Below are positions 16,177-25,554 of a stretch of DNA of 64,000 nucleotides, piece by piece. The notes under the pieces are model-generated. The model saw only the letters and a program-made list of their open reading frames with translations, was not told where the DNA came from and made no database searches. The translations under genes and the position numbers were made by a program. The first letter of the stretch is position 1. Each line of letters begins with the position of its first letter. Source of the DNA: Rhodoferax sp. Its GTDB lineage: Bacteria; Pseudomonadota; Gammaproteobacteria; Burkholderiales; Burkholderiaceae_C. The stretch is from the NCBI GenBank assembly GCA_018063505.1, contig JAGPBF010000002.1, forward strand, positions 1 through 64,000, written 5' to 3'.

Positions 16177-18260
16177 AGGTCGGTGATCTTCACTTCGTTC
16201 GTTGCCGAATACAGGTCGATCACCCGGCAGTCGGAACACATCTTCAGGCGTTCGAGCGCCGGCCCCTGGAACATGCTGTGGCCGGCCAGTCTGCCCAGCA
16301 TCGACTCGATCGCCTTGAGCGTGCCAAAAGGCTTGCTGCAGCGCACGCAGGCATACGGCTGCATCTCGTTGATGACCACCGGCTCGTTGCGTTGCGGCGC
16401 CAGGTTGAGCTGCGGCACCAGGCTCAGGGCCTTCTCCGGGCAGGTGCCGACACACAGGCCGCACTGCACGCAGTTCTTCTCGATGAAACGCAGCTGGGGT
16501 GCGTCGGGGTTGTCCTGCAAGGCCGCGGCCGGGCAGGCATTGACACAGCTCAGGCACATCGTGCAGGCGTTCTTGTCCAGCGCCAACGCGCCCAGCGGCG
16601 AGCCCTTTCCCGGCAAGGGGATGGCTGCACCAACAGGCTTGGGCGCATGTTCGGCCAGGTGCGCCAGGGCCAGCTCCAGCGTGGCGCGCTTGTCGGCCTG
16701 CGCCGAATAACCTGCGGCCCGTGCCACACCGGTGGCCGGCGCTGCGCGCAGATCACGGTCGAGCTGCGCCAGGTCGCGCGCATCACGGGCGTGCAACACG
16801 CGGAAATGCGTGCCGGCATAACCCAGCCCGGTCACGATGGCCTGCGCCAGTGCCATCTGGTCCGTCAGTGCCTCGCGGTACTGGGGCGCATCTTCATCGG
16901 TGGTCAGTACCCAGACCTGGGATGCGCCATACGCCATTGCCGACAACCACAGTTCCAGCCCGACCGACACGTCATGCCACAAGGACAGCGGCATCACCCG
17001 CGCCGGTATGCCGTGGGTGTCGGCGTCGAGTCGGGCCGCACGGCCGAGGTCGTCGAGCATCCGGCTGCCGGTCTGCTGGTTGTGCAGCAGCAGCGCAGGG
17101 CTCCTGCCGCCGTGGCGCAGATAGGTGGACAACAAGGTCTTGAGCCGCGCTCCCTGGTCGGCCGGGCGCGGGTAGGTATAGGTCAGCGCGCCGCTCGGGC
17201 ACACCGTCGTGCAGGCGCCGCAACCGACACACAGGTGGGGCTCGACCACGATGCGCTGGCGCCCGGGCTCGCTGCGGATCGCCGATGCGGAACAGATGTC
17301 GATACAGGCATTGCAGCCCACGCGTTCGTTGCGGCTGTGCGCGCAGAGCTTTTGCTTGTAATGCAAAAACTGCGGCTTCTCGAACTCGCCAATCAGTGCG
17401 CGCAATTGCAGCAGTGCGGCCAGATCGCGCCCGTTCCATTGCAGGTACCCCTGGGGCGCGGCATGCTGGGTGAAGGCCGGCTGCGCCCGCAGATCGAGCA
17501 CCAGGTCGAAGGTCTCGCTCATCGGCTGCGGCTCACGTGCGAAATTGATGGCACCGGCTGCGGTACAGACCTTGACGCAGGCGCGGTGCGAGCGGCACAG
17601 GTCCATGTCGATCTGGTAGTCCAGACCGATCGCCCCTTCCGGGCACACCGCCACACAGGCATTGCAACGGGTACACAGATCCAGGTCGATCGGATTGCTG
17701 CGCGTCCAGCCCAGTTCGAAGGCGCCGAGCCAGCCGCTGAGTGTGCGGATGTCCCCTGCCAGCACCGGATAGCGCCGCTCCTGCAGAACGTCGGCCTCAC
17801 CCGCACCCAGACTGAATACCGTGATGGCGAACGCGTCGCCCATCAGTGCAGCGGCCTGTTCGGCAGCACCGAGCTGGCCGATGATCAACAAACGGCCCTG
17901 GCTGTTGAACGGTACCGTCGCCACCGGCTCGGGCTCGGGCAAATGCGCGACGGCCAGCAGGGCGGCGATCTTGGCGCCGGCCTTGCCTGCGTCCTTGCTC
18001 CAGCCGCCGGTCTCGCGGATATTGACGAAGCGGATCGGCGCCACTGGCGTTGGTGACTGCTCCGCCAGCTCCAGGAACAGGCGTTTCTCCTGGGTGCAGG
18101 CCACCACCAGCTCTTCGCCGGTCTGTGCCGCCTTGAGGAAACTTCCGGCCTCGCGCCGGCACAGGCTCGAGTGCAGCGTCAGCTTCTCGTTCAGTGCGGC
18201 GCCGAGTTCGCGCGGATCCAGCGGCATGGTCTTGTTGCAATCGCAGATCAGGGTGGTCAT
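16173..18260 (-). CDS. Multi-cluster ferredoxin-like protein of the fdh region
   Basis: A 695-residue cytoplasmic iron-sulfur protein. Full CxxCxxCxxxC sets are at Cys196-206, 344-354, 566-576 and 597-607; a fifth (306, 316, 319, 323) has displaced spacing, and a sixth (222, 228, 232) is degenerate. Two CxxC pairs (638/641 and 675/678) close the protein and may bind a metal. The N-terminus carries CDCNK, LCRRE and VACTQEKR. The region between 370 and 550 has no cluster motif. Such proteins co-occur with DUF3305, DUF3306 and TorD genes at formate dehydrogenase loci; the reaction is not established. It overlaps both neighbouring genes by 4 bp. Confidence 0.85.
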   Translation of the reverse strand: MTTLICDCNKTMPLDPRELGAALNEKLTLHSSLCRREAGSFLKAAQTGEELVVACTQEKRLFLELAEQSPTPVAPIRFVNIRETGGWSKDAGKAGAKIAALLAVAHLPEPEPVATVPFNSQGRLLIIGQLGAAEQAAALMGDAFAITVFSLGAGEADVLQERRYPVLAGDIRTLSGWLGAFELGWTRSNPIDLDLCTRCNACVAVCPEGAIGLDYQIDMDLCRSHRACVKVCTAAGAINFAREPQPMSETFDLVLDLRAQPAFTQHAAPQGYLQWNGRDLAALLQLRALIGEFEKPQFLHYKQKLCAHSRNERVGCNACIDICSASAIRSEPGRQRIVVEPHLCVGCGACTTVCPSGALTYTYPRPADQGARLKTLLSTYLRHGGRSPALLLHNQQTGSRMLDDLGRAARLDADTHGIPARVMPLSLWHDVSVGLELWLSAMAYGASQVWVLTTDEDAPQYREALTDQMALAQAIVTGLGYAGTHFRVLHARDARDLAQLDRDLRAAPATGVARAAGYSAQADKRATLELALAHLAEHAPKPVGAAIPLPGKGSPLGALALDKNACTMCLSCVNACPAAALQDNPDAPQLRFIEKNCVQCGLCVGTCPEKALSLVPQLNLAPQRNEPVVINEMQPYACVRCSKPFGTLKAIESMLGRLAGHSMFQGPALERLKMCSDCRVIDLYSATNEVKITDL

Positions 18261-18922
18261 ACAGTTCGGTCCGTCTTGTCGGGGTCAGTCGTATTGGAGG
18301 TCGTCGCGGACGGGTCACTCGCGGCCGCGTCGGCGGGTTCCGGTGTCACCGGACCTGCGCTGTCGGGCGCTACGGCAGCAGCCATGGCTTGTGTATCGGG
18401 TGCAGCAGCTTCAGTTGCATTGGCGCCAGGCGCGGCATCCTGCGCGGGCTTCTCTTGGTCGAACAGGTTCAGGAACTGGGCGCTCACCATCTTGCGCAGC
18501 ATCGATGCGGGCAGCGGGTCCGGAATCGAATAATCATCGATATAGGTGTCCAGACCATCCATCACGTTGAAGTGCGGATCGGCAAACAGCTTTTTCATCG
18601 CCGCGTTGCGCACCTCGGGCGCCACGGCCCGCGCCACAAATGGCTTGAAGTCGGAGTCGGCATGCAAGGCGGCCACGTCCTGCATCGACGGCGGCGGCGC
18701 CTGCGGCTCGGCCGGTTCGGGTACCGTCGCGTCGGCGCTGCGCTCACTGGCCGCCGGCGGTTTGCGTACGACGGATGCCGTGGTGCCCGGTGGCATCGAA
18801 GTGCCGATGTCCGGCGCCTGCGGTGCCGCCGGCGCTTCTTCGCCAGCGTCCTGCCGGGCCGGCTTGCCTTCGCGGGCGGCCTGCTTGCGTTGCGACCAGC
18901 GGCCCAGAAAACCTTCAGCCAT
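18257..18922 (-). CDS. DUF3306 family protein
   Basis: A 221-residue protein starting MAEGFLGRWSQRKQAAREGK, the basic N-terminal signature of DUF3306, then a low-complexity Pro/Ala linker and a conserved core (DFKPFVARAVAPEVRNAAMK through DPLPASMLRKMVSAQF) and an Ala-rich acidic tail. No function is known; the family is tied to formate dehydrogenase gene clusters. ATG at 18922 lies 8 bp inside the preceding DUF3305 gene and its stop overlaps the polyferredoxin start, so three genes are chained. An alternative start four codons upstream is possible. Confidence 0.8.
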   Translation of the reverse strand: MAEGFLGRWSQRKQAAREGKPARQDAGEEAPAAPQAPDIGTSMPPGTTASVVRKPPAASERSADATVPEPAEPQAPPPSMQDVAALHADSDFKPFVARAVAPEVRNAAMKKLFADPHFNVMDGLDTYIDDYSIPDPLPASMLRKMVSAQFLNLFDQEKPAQDAAPGANATEAAAPDTQAMAAAVAPDSAGPVTPEPADAAASDPSATTSNTTDPDKTDRTV

Positions 18923-19475
18923 GGCCACCACCACCGCGCTTCTTCCCGGTGCTGATCGACGCCGGATTGCCGAAACGGTCGGTCAGGGACTGGAAACTCT
19001 GCGGGCGCTGGCGCCGCTTGGGTTCGATCACATGGTGGGTGTCGACAAAAGCCTGCAACCAGGCCACGGCATCGGGCGGCGCGGGCACCTGCTCCACCAG
19101 TTCCTGGGCATCGAGCCAGCGGCCGGCGTCGTGGTAACTCAGCGACACCTTGCACGGCATCGGCATCGGCTCCCCCGGACCTGTCGGATGTTCGTCCATG
19201 CGGTACATCACGAACCAGCACGGTGCCTGCGTCGTCACGTTCAGGTAATAACCCTCTGCATCGTCGCGAAACAGCTCGACATCCAGGCCCGGATGCAACC
19301 AGCGCTGCACCAGAGCGTCATCGGGCAAGCGGCGCGGCGCCGTGCCCCAGGCCGGGTCGTTGTCGAGCACTGCGTCAAGCACCCAACGCCATTCCTGCCA
19401 GCGGCGCATCGGGCCTTGGACGGGCTGGCGACGCATGATGACGGCGACGTGGCGGGTGGGGCGGGACGGGTTCAT
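18915..19475 (-). CDS. DUF3305 family protein
   Basis: A 186-residue protein recognised by VAVIMRRQPVQGPMRRWQEWRW near the N-terminus and ELFRDDAEGYYLNVTTQAPCWFVMYR in the middle (given in part), features of DUF3305. It has no signal peptide or membrane segment. The family has no assigned activity and travels with DUF3306 and the polyferredoxin. It follows fdwA by 50 bp on the same strand, so the module may be transcribed with the soluble formate dehydrogenase. The ATG at 19475 is preceded by GAGGAGAT, a strong ribosome site. Confidence 0.78.
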   Translation of the reverse strand: MNPSRPTRHVAVIMRRQPVQGPMRRWQEWRWVLDAVLDNDPAWGTAPRRLPDDALVQRWLHPGLDVELFRDDAEGYYLNVTTQAPCWFVMYRMDEHPTGPGEPMPMPCKVSLSYHDAGRWLDAQELVEQVPAPPDAVAWLQAFVDTHHVIEPKRRQRPQSFQSLTDRFGNPASISTGKKRGGGGHG

Positions 19476-19525
19476 CTCCTCGCAATGTAGCGGATCGCGC
19501 AGACCGGGCCCGACGCAGGGTTGTA

Positions 19526-22435
19526 TCAGGCCAAGGCGCCGCTGCCGTATCCGGCTGCCGCGCGCAGCGTTCCTCCTGGCACGATGGCCACCGCGCAGTA
19601 CTTGAACTCCGGGATCTTGCCCACCGGGTCCAGCGCCGCGTTGGTCAGCAGATTGGCCGCCGCCTCGTAATAGGCGAACGGGATGAACACGGCGCCAGCG
19701 GGTGTGCCATCGTCACGGCGCAGATGGATCGCCACCGATCCACGGCGCGACGCGATCGTGATGACGTCACCAGCCGTGACCCCGAGCTTGCGCATGTCGG
19801 CGCTGCACATCGACGCGGTCGCCATCGGCTCGATCGCGTCGAGTACGCTGGAGCGCCGCGTCATGCTGCCGGTATGCCAGTGCTCTAGCTGGCGCCCGGT
19901 GATCAGTACGAACGGGTAATCCGCGTCCGGCCGTTCGTTGGCCGCAATGATGTCTGCCGGCACCAGCCGGACCCGGCCGTCGGTAGTGGGAAAGTTGTCG
20001 ATGAACACCGTCGGATGACCCTGGTCGTCCGCGTCCAGGCAGGGATAGGTCACGCTGGACTCGCGCTGCAGGCGCTCCCAGCTGATGCCGGCGATCGAGG
20101 TAGCCATGGCCTGGCGCATCTCCTCGAATACCGCCGCAACACCATGGTGCTCACCGGCATACGTCCACGCGTCACTGGCGTCGCCGCGTGCGGCATAAGC
20201 GCCCAGGCGCTGCCCCAGCTGCTGGATGATCCACAGGTCAGCGCGCGCGTCGCCCGGCGGGTCAACCGCCTGTTTGCCCAGCTGCACCATGCGGTCGGTG
20301 TTGCTGACGGTGCCGGTCTTCTCGGGCCAGGCCGTGGCCGGCAACACGACGTCGGCCAGCCAGGCGGTCTCGGTCATGAAGATGTCCTGCACCACCAGAT
20401 GCTCCAGGCTGGCCAGCGCATGGCGCGCATGGTTCAGGTCCGGGTCGCTCATGGCCGGGTTCTCGCCCATGATGTACATGCCGCGGATCTTGTGCGGATC
20501 GGTGTCTGGCGCCAGCGCCTTGTGCATGATCTCGACCACGGTGTAACCCGGCTGTTTATCCAGCGCGCTGTCCCAGAATTCTTCGAACCAGGCGTGGGCG
20601 CCCTGGTTATCGACACGCTGGTAGTTCGGAAACATCATCGGAATCAGGCCGGCATCGCTGGCGCCCTGCACATTGTTCTGGCCACGCAGCGGGTGCAGGC
20701 CGGAGCCAGGCTTGCCGATCTGGCCGGCCACCGTGGCCAGCGCGATCAGGCAGCGCACGTTGTCGGTGCCGTGTACATGCTGGCTGATGCCCATGCCCCA
20801 CAGGATCATCGAACCCTTGACAGCACCCGGTTTCGAGCCGGCCGGCCTGGCATATTCGCGCGCGACCTCGCGCAGCGTCTGCGCGGGAATGCCGCAGATC
20901 GGCGCCATCGCCTCCGGACTGTAGGCCAGCACGTTTTCGCGCAAGGCCTCGAAATTGCTGGCCCGATCACGCACGAAGTCCTCATCGACCAGGCCTTCGT
21001 CGATGATGGTGTGGATCAGCGCATTGAGCATCGCCACATCGGTGTCGGGCTTGAACTGCAGCGTGCGCCAGGCATGTTTGCCGATATCGGTTACCCGCGG
21101 ATCGGCCAGCACGATCTTGACACCCGTCTTGGCCGCGTTTTTCATCCAGGTGGCGGCCACCGGATGGTTGCTGGTCGGATTGGAGCCGATCACCAGGATC
21201 AGCCCGGAGTGTTCGATGTCGTTGACCTGGTTGCTCACCGCCCCTGACCCGACACCCTCGAGCAGCGCCGCGACACTGGAGGCGTGGCACAGGCGTGTGC
21301 AGTGGTCGACATTGTTCGAGCCAAAGCCGGTACGCACCAGCTTCTGGAACAGGTAGGCCTCCTCGTTGCTTCCCTTGGCCGAACCGAAGCCGGCCAGCGA
21401 CTTGGCCCCGTGCACGTCACGCAGCGACTTGAGCTTCCCGGCGGCCAGTGCCAGCGCTTCGTCCCAGCTGGCCTCGCGGAACACCGACTGCCAGTTTTCC
21501 GGCTCGGGAACGGCTGCCGGATCCTTGGTGATGCCCGGCTTGCGGATCAGCGGTGTCGTCAGTCGTTGCGGGTGATGCGCGTAATCGAAACCAAAACGCC
21601 CCTTGACACACAGGCGGCTGTGGTTGGCCGGTCCGTCGCGCCCATCGACGCTGACGATGCGGTTGTCCTTGACGTTGTATGTCAGCAGGCAACCGACGCC
21701 ACAGAACGGGCACACCGAATCGACCTTTTTGTCGATCACCTGCGAGCCGACCCGGGTCTTGGGCGCCAGGGCGCCGGTCGGACAGGCTTGCACACATTCG
21801 CCGCAGGCCACGCAACTGCTGGCGCCCATGGCATCGTCCAGGTCGAACACGATGGCGCTGTGCGAACCGCGCCGCGCATAACCGATCACGTCGTTGACCT
21901 GTTCCTCGCGGCAGGCCCGAACGCAACGGTTGCACTGGATGCAGGCATCCAGGTTGACCGCCATCGCCGGATGCGACAGGTCGGCAGCTGGCTGCTCGCG
22001 CCGCAGCGCCTTGAGCGCCGGGCGCACCTGCACGTTCATGCGCGTGGCCCAGTCACTGAGCTCGCCATGCGGCGAAGCACCCTGGGCATCGTTCCACAGG
22101 TAACCCTGGTCGGGCATGTCCGACAACAACATCTCGAGCACCATCTGCTGGCTCTTGATGGCACGCGGGCTCTGGCTCTGCACCTGCATGCCGTCGATGG
22201 CGCTGCGACAGCAACTCGGCGCCAGTGTGCGCTCGCCGGTGATCTCGACGACGCAGGCGCGGCAGTTGCCATCGGCCCGGTAACCGTCCTTGTGGCACAA
22301 GTGGGGAATCGCAATGCCATGCCGCTGTGCGGCATCGAGGATGGATTCGTTTTCGAAGGCTTCGACGGAACGGCCGTCCAGCGCGAAGGTGATGGTGCGG
22401 GGCGTGACTGCAGCCACGGTGGCGGGCGCGTTCAT
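19526..22435 (-). CDS. fdwA: NAD-linked formate dehydrogenase alpha subunit (FDH1/FdwA type)
   Basis: A 969-residue catalytic subunit. The N-terminus is NuoG-like: [2Fe-2S] cysteines 47, 58, 61 and 75, then two [4Fe-4S] sets at 165-175 and 208-218. The molybdopterin part begins with C242, C245, C249 and C276, and the metal ligand is Cys383 in DHCTRLCHASS followed by His384. No Tat or Sec signal is present, so it is cytoplasmic. Homologues are Methylobacterium Fdh1A (a tungsten enzyme) and Cupriavidus FdwA; whether this one holds Mo or W cannot be read from sequence. ATG at 22435 overlaps the fdwB stop as TGATG. Confidence 0.92.
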   Translation of the reverse strand: MNAPATVAAVTPRTITFALDGRSVEAFENESILDAAQRHGIAIPHLCHKDGYRADGNCRACVVEITGERTLAPSCCRSAIDGMQVQSQSPRAIKSQQMVLEMLLSDMPDQGYLWNDAQGASPHGELSDWATRMNVQVRPALKALRREQPAADLSHPAMAVNLDACIQCNRCVRACREEQVNDVIGYARRGSHSAIVFDLDDAMGASSCVACGECVQACPTGALAPKTRVGSQVIDKKVDSVCPFCGVGCLLTYNVKDNRIVSVDGRDGPANHSRLCVKGRFGFDYAHHPQRLTTPLIRKPGITKDPAAVPEPENWQSVFREASWDEALALAAGKLKSLRDVHGAKSLAGFGSAKGSNEEAYLFQKLVRTGFGSNNVDHCTRLCHASSVAALLEGVGSGAVSNQVNDIEHSGLILVIGSNPTSNHPVAATWMKNAAKTGVKIVLADPRVTDIGKHAWRTLQFKPDTDVAMLNALIHTIIDEGLVDEDFVRDRASNFEALRENVLAYSPEAMAPICGIPAQTLREVAREYARPAGSKPGAVKGSMILWGMGISQHVHGTDNVRCLIALATVAGQIGKPGSGLHPLRGQNNVQGASDAGLIPMMFPNYQRVDNQGAHAWFEEFWDSALDKQPGYTVVEIMHKALAPDTDPHKIRGMYIMGENPAMSDPDLNHARHALASLEHLVVQDIFMTETAWLADVVLPATAWPEKTGTVSNTDRMVQLGKQAVDPPGDARADLWIIQQLGQRLGAYAARGDASDAWTYAGEHHGVAAVFEEMRQAMATSIAGISWERLQRESSVTYPCLDADDQGHPTVFIDNFPTTDGRVRLVPADIIAANERPDADYPFVLITGRQLEHWHTGSMTRRSSVLDAIEPMATASMCSADMRKLGVTAGDVITIASRRGSVAIHLRRDDGTPAGAVFIPFAYYEAAANLLTNAALDPVGKIPEFKYCAVAIVPGGTLRAAAGYGSGALA

Positions 22436-24246
22436 CAGCGGATCTCCTGTGCGAAATATTTCTGCACACTGCGGATCGGATTGGGGGCAGCCTGGCCCAG
22501 ACCACAGATCGACGCGTCGACCATGACCTGGCTCAGATCCTCCAACGTGTCGTTGTCCCATACCGGCGCCTGCATCAGTTGAGCGGCCTTGACGGTGCCG
22601 ACGCGGCATGGCGTGCATTGGCCGCAACTCTCGTCGGCAAAGAAGTGCAGCATGTTCAGCGCCGCATCACGCGCCTTGTCGTGCTGGCTGAGCACGATCA
22701 CCGCAGCCGACCCGATGAAGCAGCCATGGGGCTGAAGCGTATCGAAATCGAGCGGTTCATCGGCCAGGCTGGCCGGCAAGATGCCGCCGGAGGCGCCGCC
22801 CGGGAGATAGGCATACAGATCGTGCCCGTCGGGCATGCCGCCGCAGTAGCTATCAATCAACTCGCGCACGCTGATGCCCGCTGGCGCGAGCTTGACACCC
22901 GGCGACCGGACCCTTCCGCTGACGCTGTACGAGCGCAGGCCCTTGCGTCCGTTGCGGCCAAAACCGGCGAACCATTCGGCGCCCTTGTCCAGGATGTCGC
23001 GCACCCAGTACAAGGTCTCGAAGTTGTGCTCCAGCGTGGGGTGGCCGAACAGGCCGACGCTGGCGATATACGGCGGGCGTTTGCGCGGTTCGCCGCGTTT
23101 GCCTTCGATGCTCTCGATCATGGCCGACTCTTCGCCGCAGATATAGGCACCGGCGCCGCGGCGCAGTTCGATATGCGGCAAGGCAAACGGCAAATCGGCA
23201 CGCAGTTTGTCGAGTTCCGTCTGCAGGATCGCGCGACAGCCGTGGTATTCGTCGCGCAGGTAGACGTAGCAGGCTTGCACACCGACGATCCGGGCCGCGA
23301 TCAGCATGCCTTCGAGGAAACGGTGCGGGTCGCGTTCGAGGTAGGTTCGGTCCTTGAAGGTGCCGGGTTCGCCTTCGTCGATATTGACGGCCATCATGCG
23401 CGGGCCCGCCATGCCACGCACGATGCGCCACTTGCGCCCGGCCGGGAACCCTGCGCCACCCAGGCCGCGCAGGCCCGAGCTCTCCATCACGTGGATGATG
23501 TGTTCGGCCTCGTGGCGGTCGGCCACCAGTTCGGCCAGCAGCGCATAACCCCCGTTGGCCTTGTAGGAGCGCAGTCCGACATAGGCCGGAGCCACAGCAT
23601 GGTCCTGCAGACCCGCGGTGATGCTGTGCTCGACCTGTGCCGCCAGGTCGAAGGTGCCGGTGTCAGGGGCCATCGGATGCGCCGTGGCCTGCGCCTGCAC
23701 CGCGTCGAGCACCTTCTGCACGCTGGCATGTGGCAGTGGGTTCTGGTGCACCACCGCTATCGGCCCCTGCTCGCATCGACCCAGGCAAGGCGCCGGGATC
23801 ACGCGCACTTCGGCCGACCCAAAAGCCGATTCCAGCTTCTGCAGCAGTTCGGCGCCGCCGCCCAGCGCACAACTGAGCCCGCTGCAGACCCGCACGGTCA
23901 AGCCGGGCGCCCTTGCGTCGGCGTCGATGACCTCGAAGTGGTGATAGAAGGTCGCGACCTCGTAGACCTCGGCCATGCCAATTTTCATGGCCGCTGCCAG
24001 TGCCACCAGATGCCGGTCATGCAGGCAACGGAAGTGGTCGTTGAGGCAATGCAGGTATTCGATCAGCAGATCGCGCCGATAACCGCTTGCCGGTGCTTCG
24101 CCGATCAGCGCACGCACTTGCCTCGCCGACTCTGCGTCGACCTGGCGACCCTTGAGCTGGCGCTTCTGGCGAATCCGCGCGCGCATATCGTCGACGCTGG
24201 CCAGCGCAACGCCTGGCACGGTTGGGGATGGGGATGTGGAACGCAT
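22435..24246 (-). CDS. fdwB: Formate dehydrogenase beta subunit, NuoE-NuoF fusion
   Basis: A 603-residue diaphorase subunit. Residues about 20-190 are NuoE-like with [2Fe-2S] cysteines 121, 126, 154 and 158. Residues about 205-600 are NuoF-like with the NAD/FMN motif GLGGAGFPAGRKW (261-273), GAYICGEESA (366-375) and the [4Fe-4S] set CGQCTPC plus Cys581. It receives electrons from FdwA and reduces NAD. The NuoE-NuoF fusion is the arrangement of Fdh1B/FdwB and differs from the separate FdsG and FdsB of the other soluble class. It is followed by fdwA with a one-base overlap. Confidence 0.92.
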   Translation of the reverse strand: MRSTSPSPTVPGVALASVDDMRARIRQKRQLKGRQVDAESARQVRALIGEAPASGYRRDLLIEYLHCLNDHFRCLHDRHLVALAAAMKIGMAEVYEVATFYHHFEVIDADARAPGLTVRVCSGLSCALGGGAELLQKLESAFGSAEVRVIPAPCLGRCEQGPIAVVHQNPLPHASVQKVLDAVQAQATAHPMAPDTGTFDLAAQVEHSITAGLQDHAVAPAYVGLRSYKANGGYALLAELVADRHEAEHIIHVMESSGLRGLGGAGFPAGRKWRIVRGMAGPRMMAVNIDEGEPGTFKDRTYLERDPHRFLEGMLIAARIVGVQACYVYLRDEYHGCRAILQTELDKLRADLPFALPHIELRRGAGAYICGEESAMIESIEGKRGEPRKRPPYIASVGLFGHPTLEHNFETLYWVRDILDKGAEWFAGFGRNGRKGLRSYSVSGRVRSPGVKLAPAGISVRELIDSYCGGMPDGHDLYAYLPGGASGGILPASLADEPLDFDTLQPHGCFIGSAAVIVLSQHDKARDAALNMLHFFADESCGQCTPCRVGTVKAAQLMQAPVWDNDTLEDLSQVMVDASICGLGQAAPNPIRSVQKYFAQEIR

Positions 24247-24515
24247 GGTCTCGATATGAAAAGCCGGATCGTCGCCGGCACCGGGTTCGGCAACTGGCGC
24301 GTGGCGAGGCGGTCAAAGGCGGCCGTTGGAACGACGTACGCCATGCTGGAATCATCGACGCTGGGCCTGGCCCTGCCATCACCCAAGCGACGCCCGACAG
24401 GCAGTATCCGACGTTTTGCCCAGTATCGCGTCAGCACGGCAGCAGGTCCAATTGAATCGGAACACCAGGCAATTCAAGCTCTGAATAAGGGTTAACCCGA
24501 CGACAGCCCAATGTC
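24247..24515. promoter_or_regulatory. Leader region of fdwBA with an inverted repeat
   Basis: This 269-bp gap between the LysR gene and fdwB (both minus strand) has no credible gene. Near its upstream end an inverted repeat TTGAAT-N14-ATTCAA spans 24452-24477, with half sites 20 bp apart centre to centre, about two helical turns. It is a candidate LysR-type operator for fdwBA. No clear -35/-10 pair could be assigned with confidence. Confidence 0.4.
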
Positions 24516-25463
24516 TCAGGCCAGGGCCCCGGAGTTGGCAGCGACCTGCCCCAGCCAGAGCGGTTCCTGGGCCAATGTCAGCGCGGCTGCCAGGGTGCGG
24601 GACGGCTGATCACCGGCCTGCACCATGAATCCGACCGGCGTGCGCATTTCGGGCCGCATCAGGGGCAAGGCCTCCAGTCCGTGCTGGTCGCGGAACGCGG
24701 CAACCAGCGCGCCCGGCATCACGCTGCAGACAACACCATTGGCAGCGCCGAGCGCCAGTGTCACGATCGAATTGGTTTCCATCACCGGCTGCACCACCAC
24801 GCCGGCAGTGGCAAATGCACCGTCGACCAGGGTGCGGTTGTGCATGTCCGGCGTCAGCAGGCACAAGGGCAGCCGTGCCGCTTCGGCCCAGGAGATGGCG
24901 GGTCCGAACGGTGGCGGCGGCTCTGCCGGGCGCTCAGCCTTGCGGCGGCGCACAAGAAAATAGTGTTCGGTGTATTGCGGAACCACCCGCAGATGCAGAC
25001 CCTGAGTACGCAGGCGGTCGGTATAACCCAGCCCCAGGTCCAACGACAGATTCTCCAGTCCGGCCTCGATCTCGGGCGAACTGAGCGACAACACGGCCGG
25101 TGTGATGCCGGCGTGCCGCGCCTGCAAGCGGGCGGCGAAGCGGGCGGCGATCGGCATGGCGGTCGGAATGCAGCCGATACGCAGCGCCCCGCGTGGGTCG
25201 TCCGCACCACTGTCGAGGTCCTGGCGCAGCCGCTCATGTTCGCGCAGCATGCGCCGTGCACTGTCGAGTACGCGCACGCCTTCAGGGGTCAGCCCGACAT
25301 AGGAACGGCCACGCAGGACAACGGCACAACCGAATTCCTTCTCCATCGCGCGCAAGGCGTTGGACAAGGCAGGCTGGGTGATGTGGCAGGCCTGGGCCGC
25401 GCGGCCGAAGTGCTTGTGCTCATCGAGCGCGACGAGGTACTTGAGCGAGCCGAGCAGGTTCAT
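24516..25463 (-). CDS. LysR-family transcriptional regulator
   Basis: A 315-residue LTTR with the N-terminal winged helix-turn-helix (HFGRAAQACHITQPALSNAL, residues about 18-37) followed by an effector-binding domain. It ends 269 bp upstream of fdwB and points the same way, so it probably regulates the soluble formate dehydrogenase; LysR regulators beside soluble formate dehydrogenases are common. The effector is unknown, and formate or a product of its oxidation is a guess. ATG at 25463 starts the HTH directly. Confidence 0.88.
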   Translation of the reverse strand: MNLLGSLKYLVALDEHKHFGRAAQACHITQPALSNALRAMEKEFGCAVVLRGRSYVGLTPEGVRVLDSARRMLREHERLRQDLDSGADDPRGALRIGCIPTAMPIAARFAARLQARHAGITPAVLSLSSPEIEAGLENLSLDLGLGYTDRLRTQGLHLRVVPQYTEHYFLVRRRKAERPAEPPPPFGPAISWAEAARLPLCLLTPDMHNRTLVDGAFATAGVVVQPVMETNSIVTLALGAANGVVCSVMPGALVAAFRDQHGLEALPLMRPEMRTPVGFMVQAGDQPSRTLAAALTLAQEPLWLGQVAANSGALA

Positions 25464-25554
25464 GGCGTGGCAGCAGTGGGCCGCCCACTTCGGGCGTGAC
25501 AGGGCGGATTGTCACCGATGCGCCCGGCGCCAGGCCCGGCTCCGCACGCAGATC

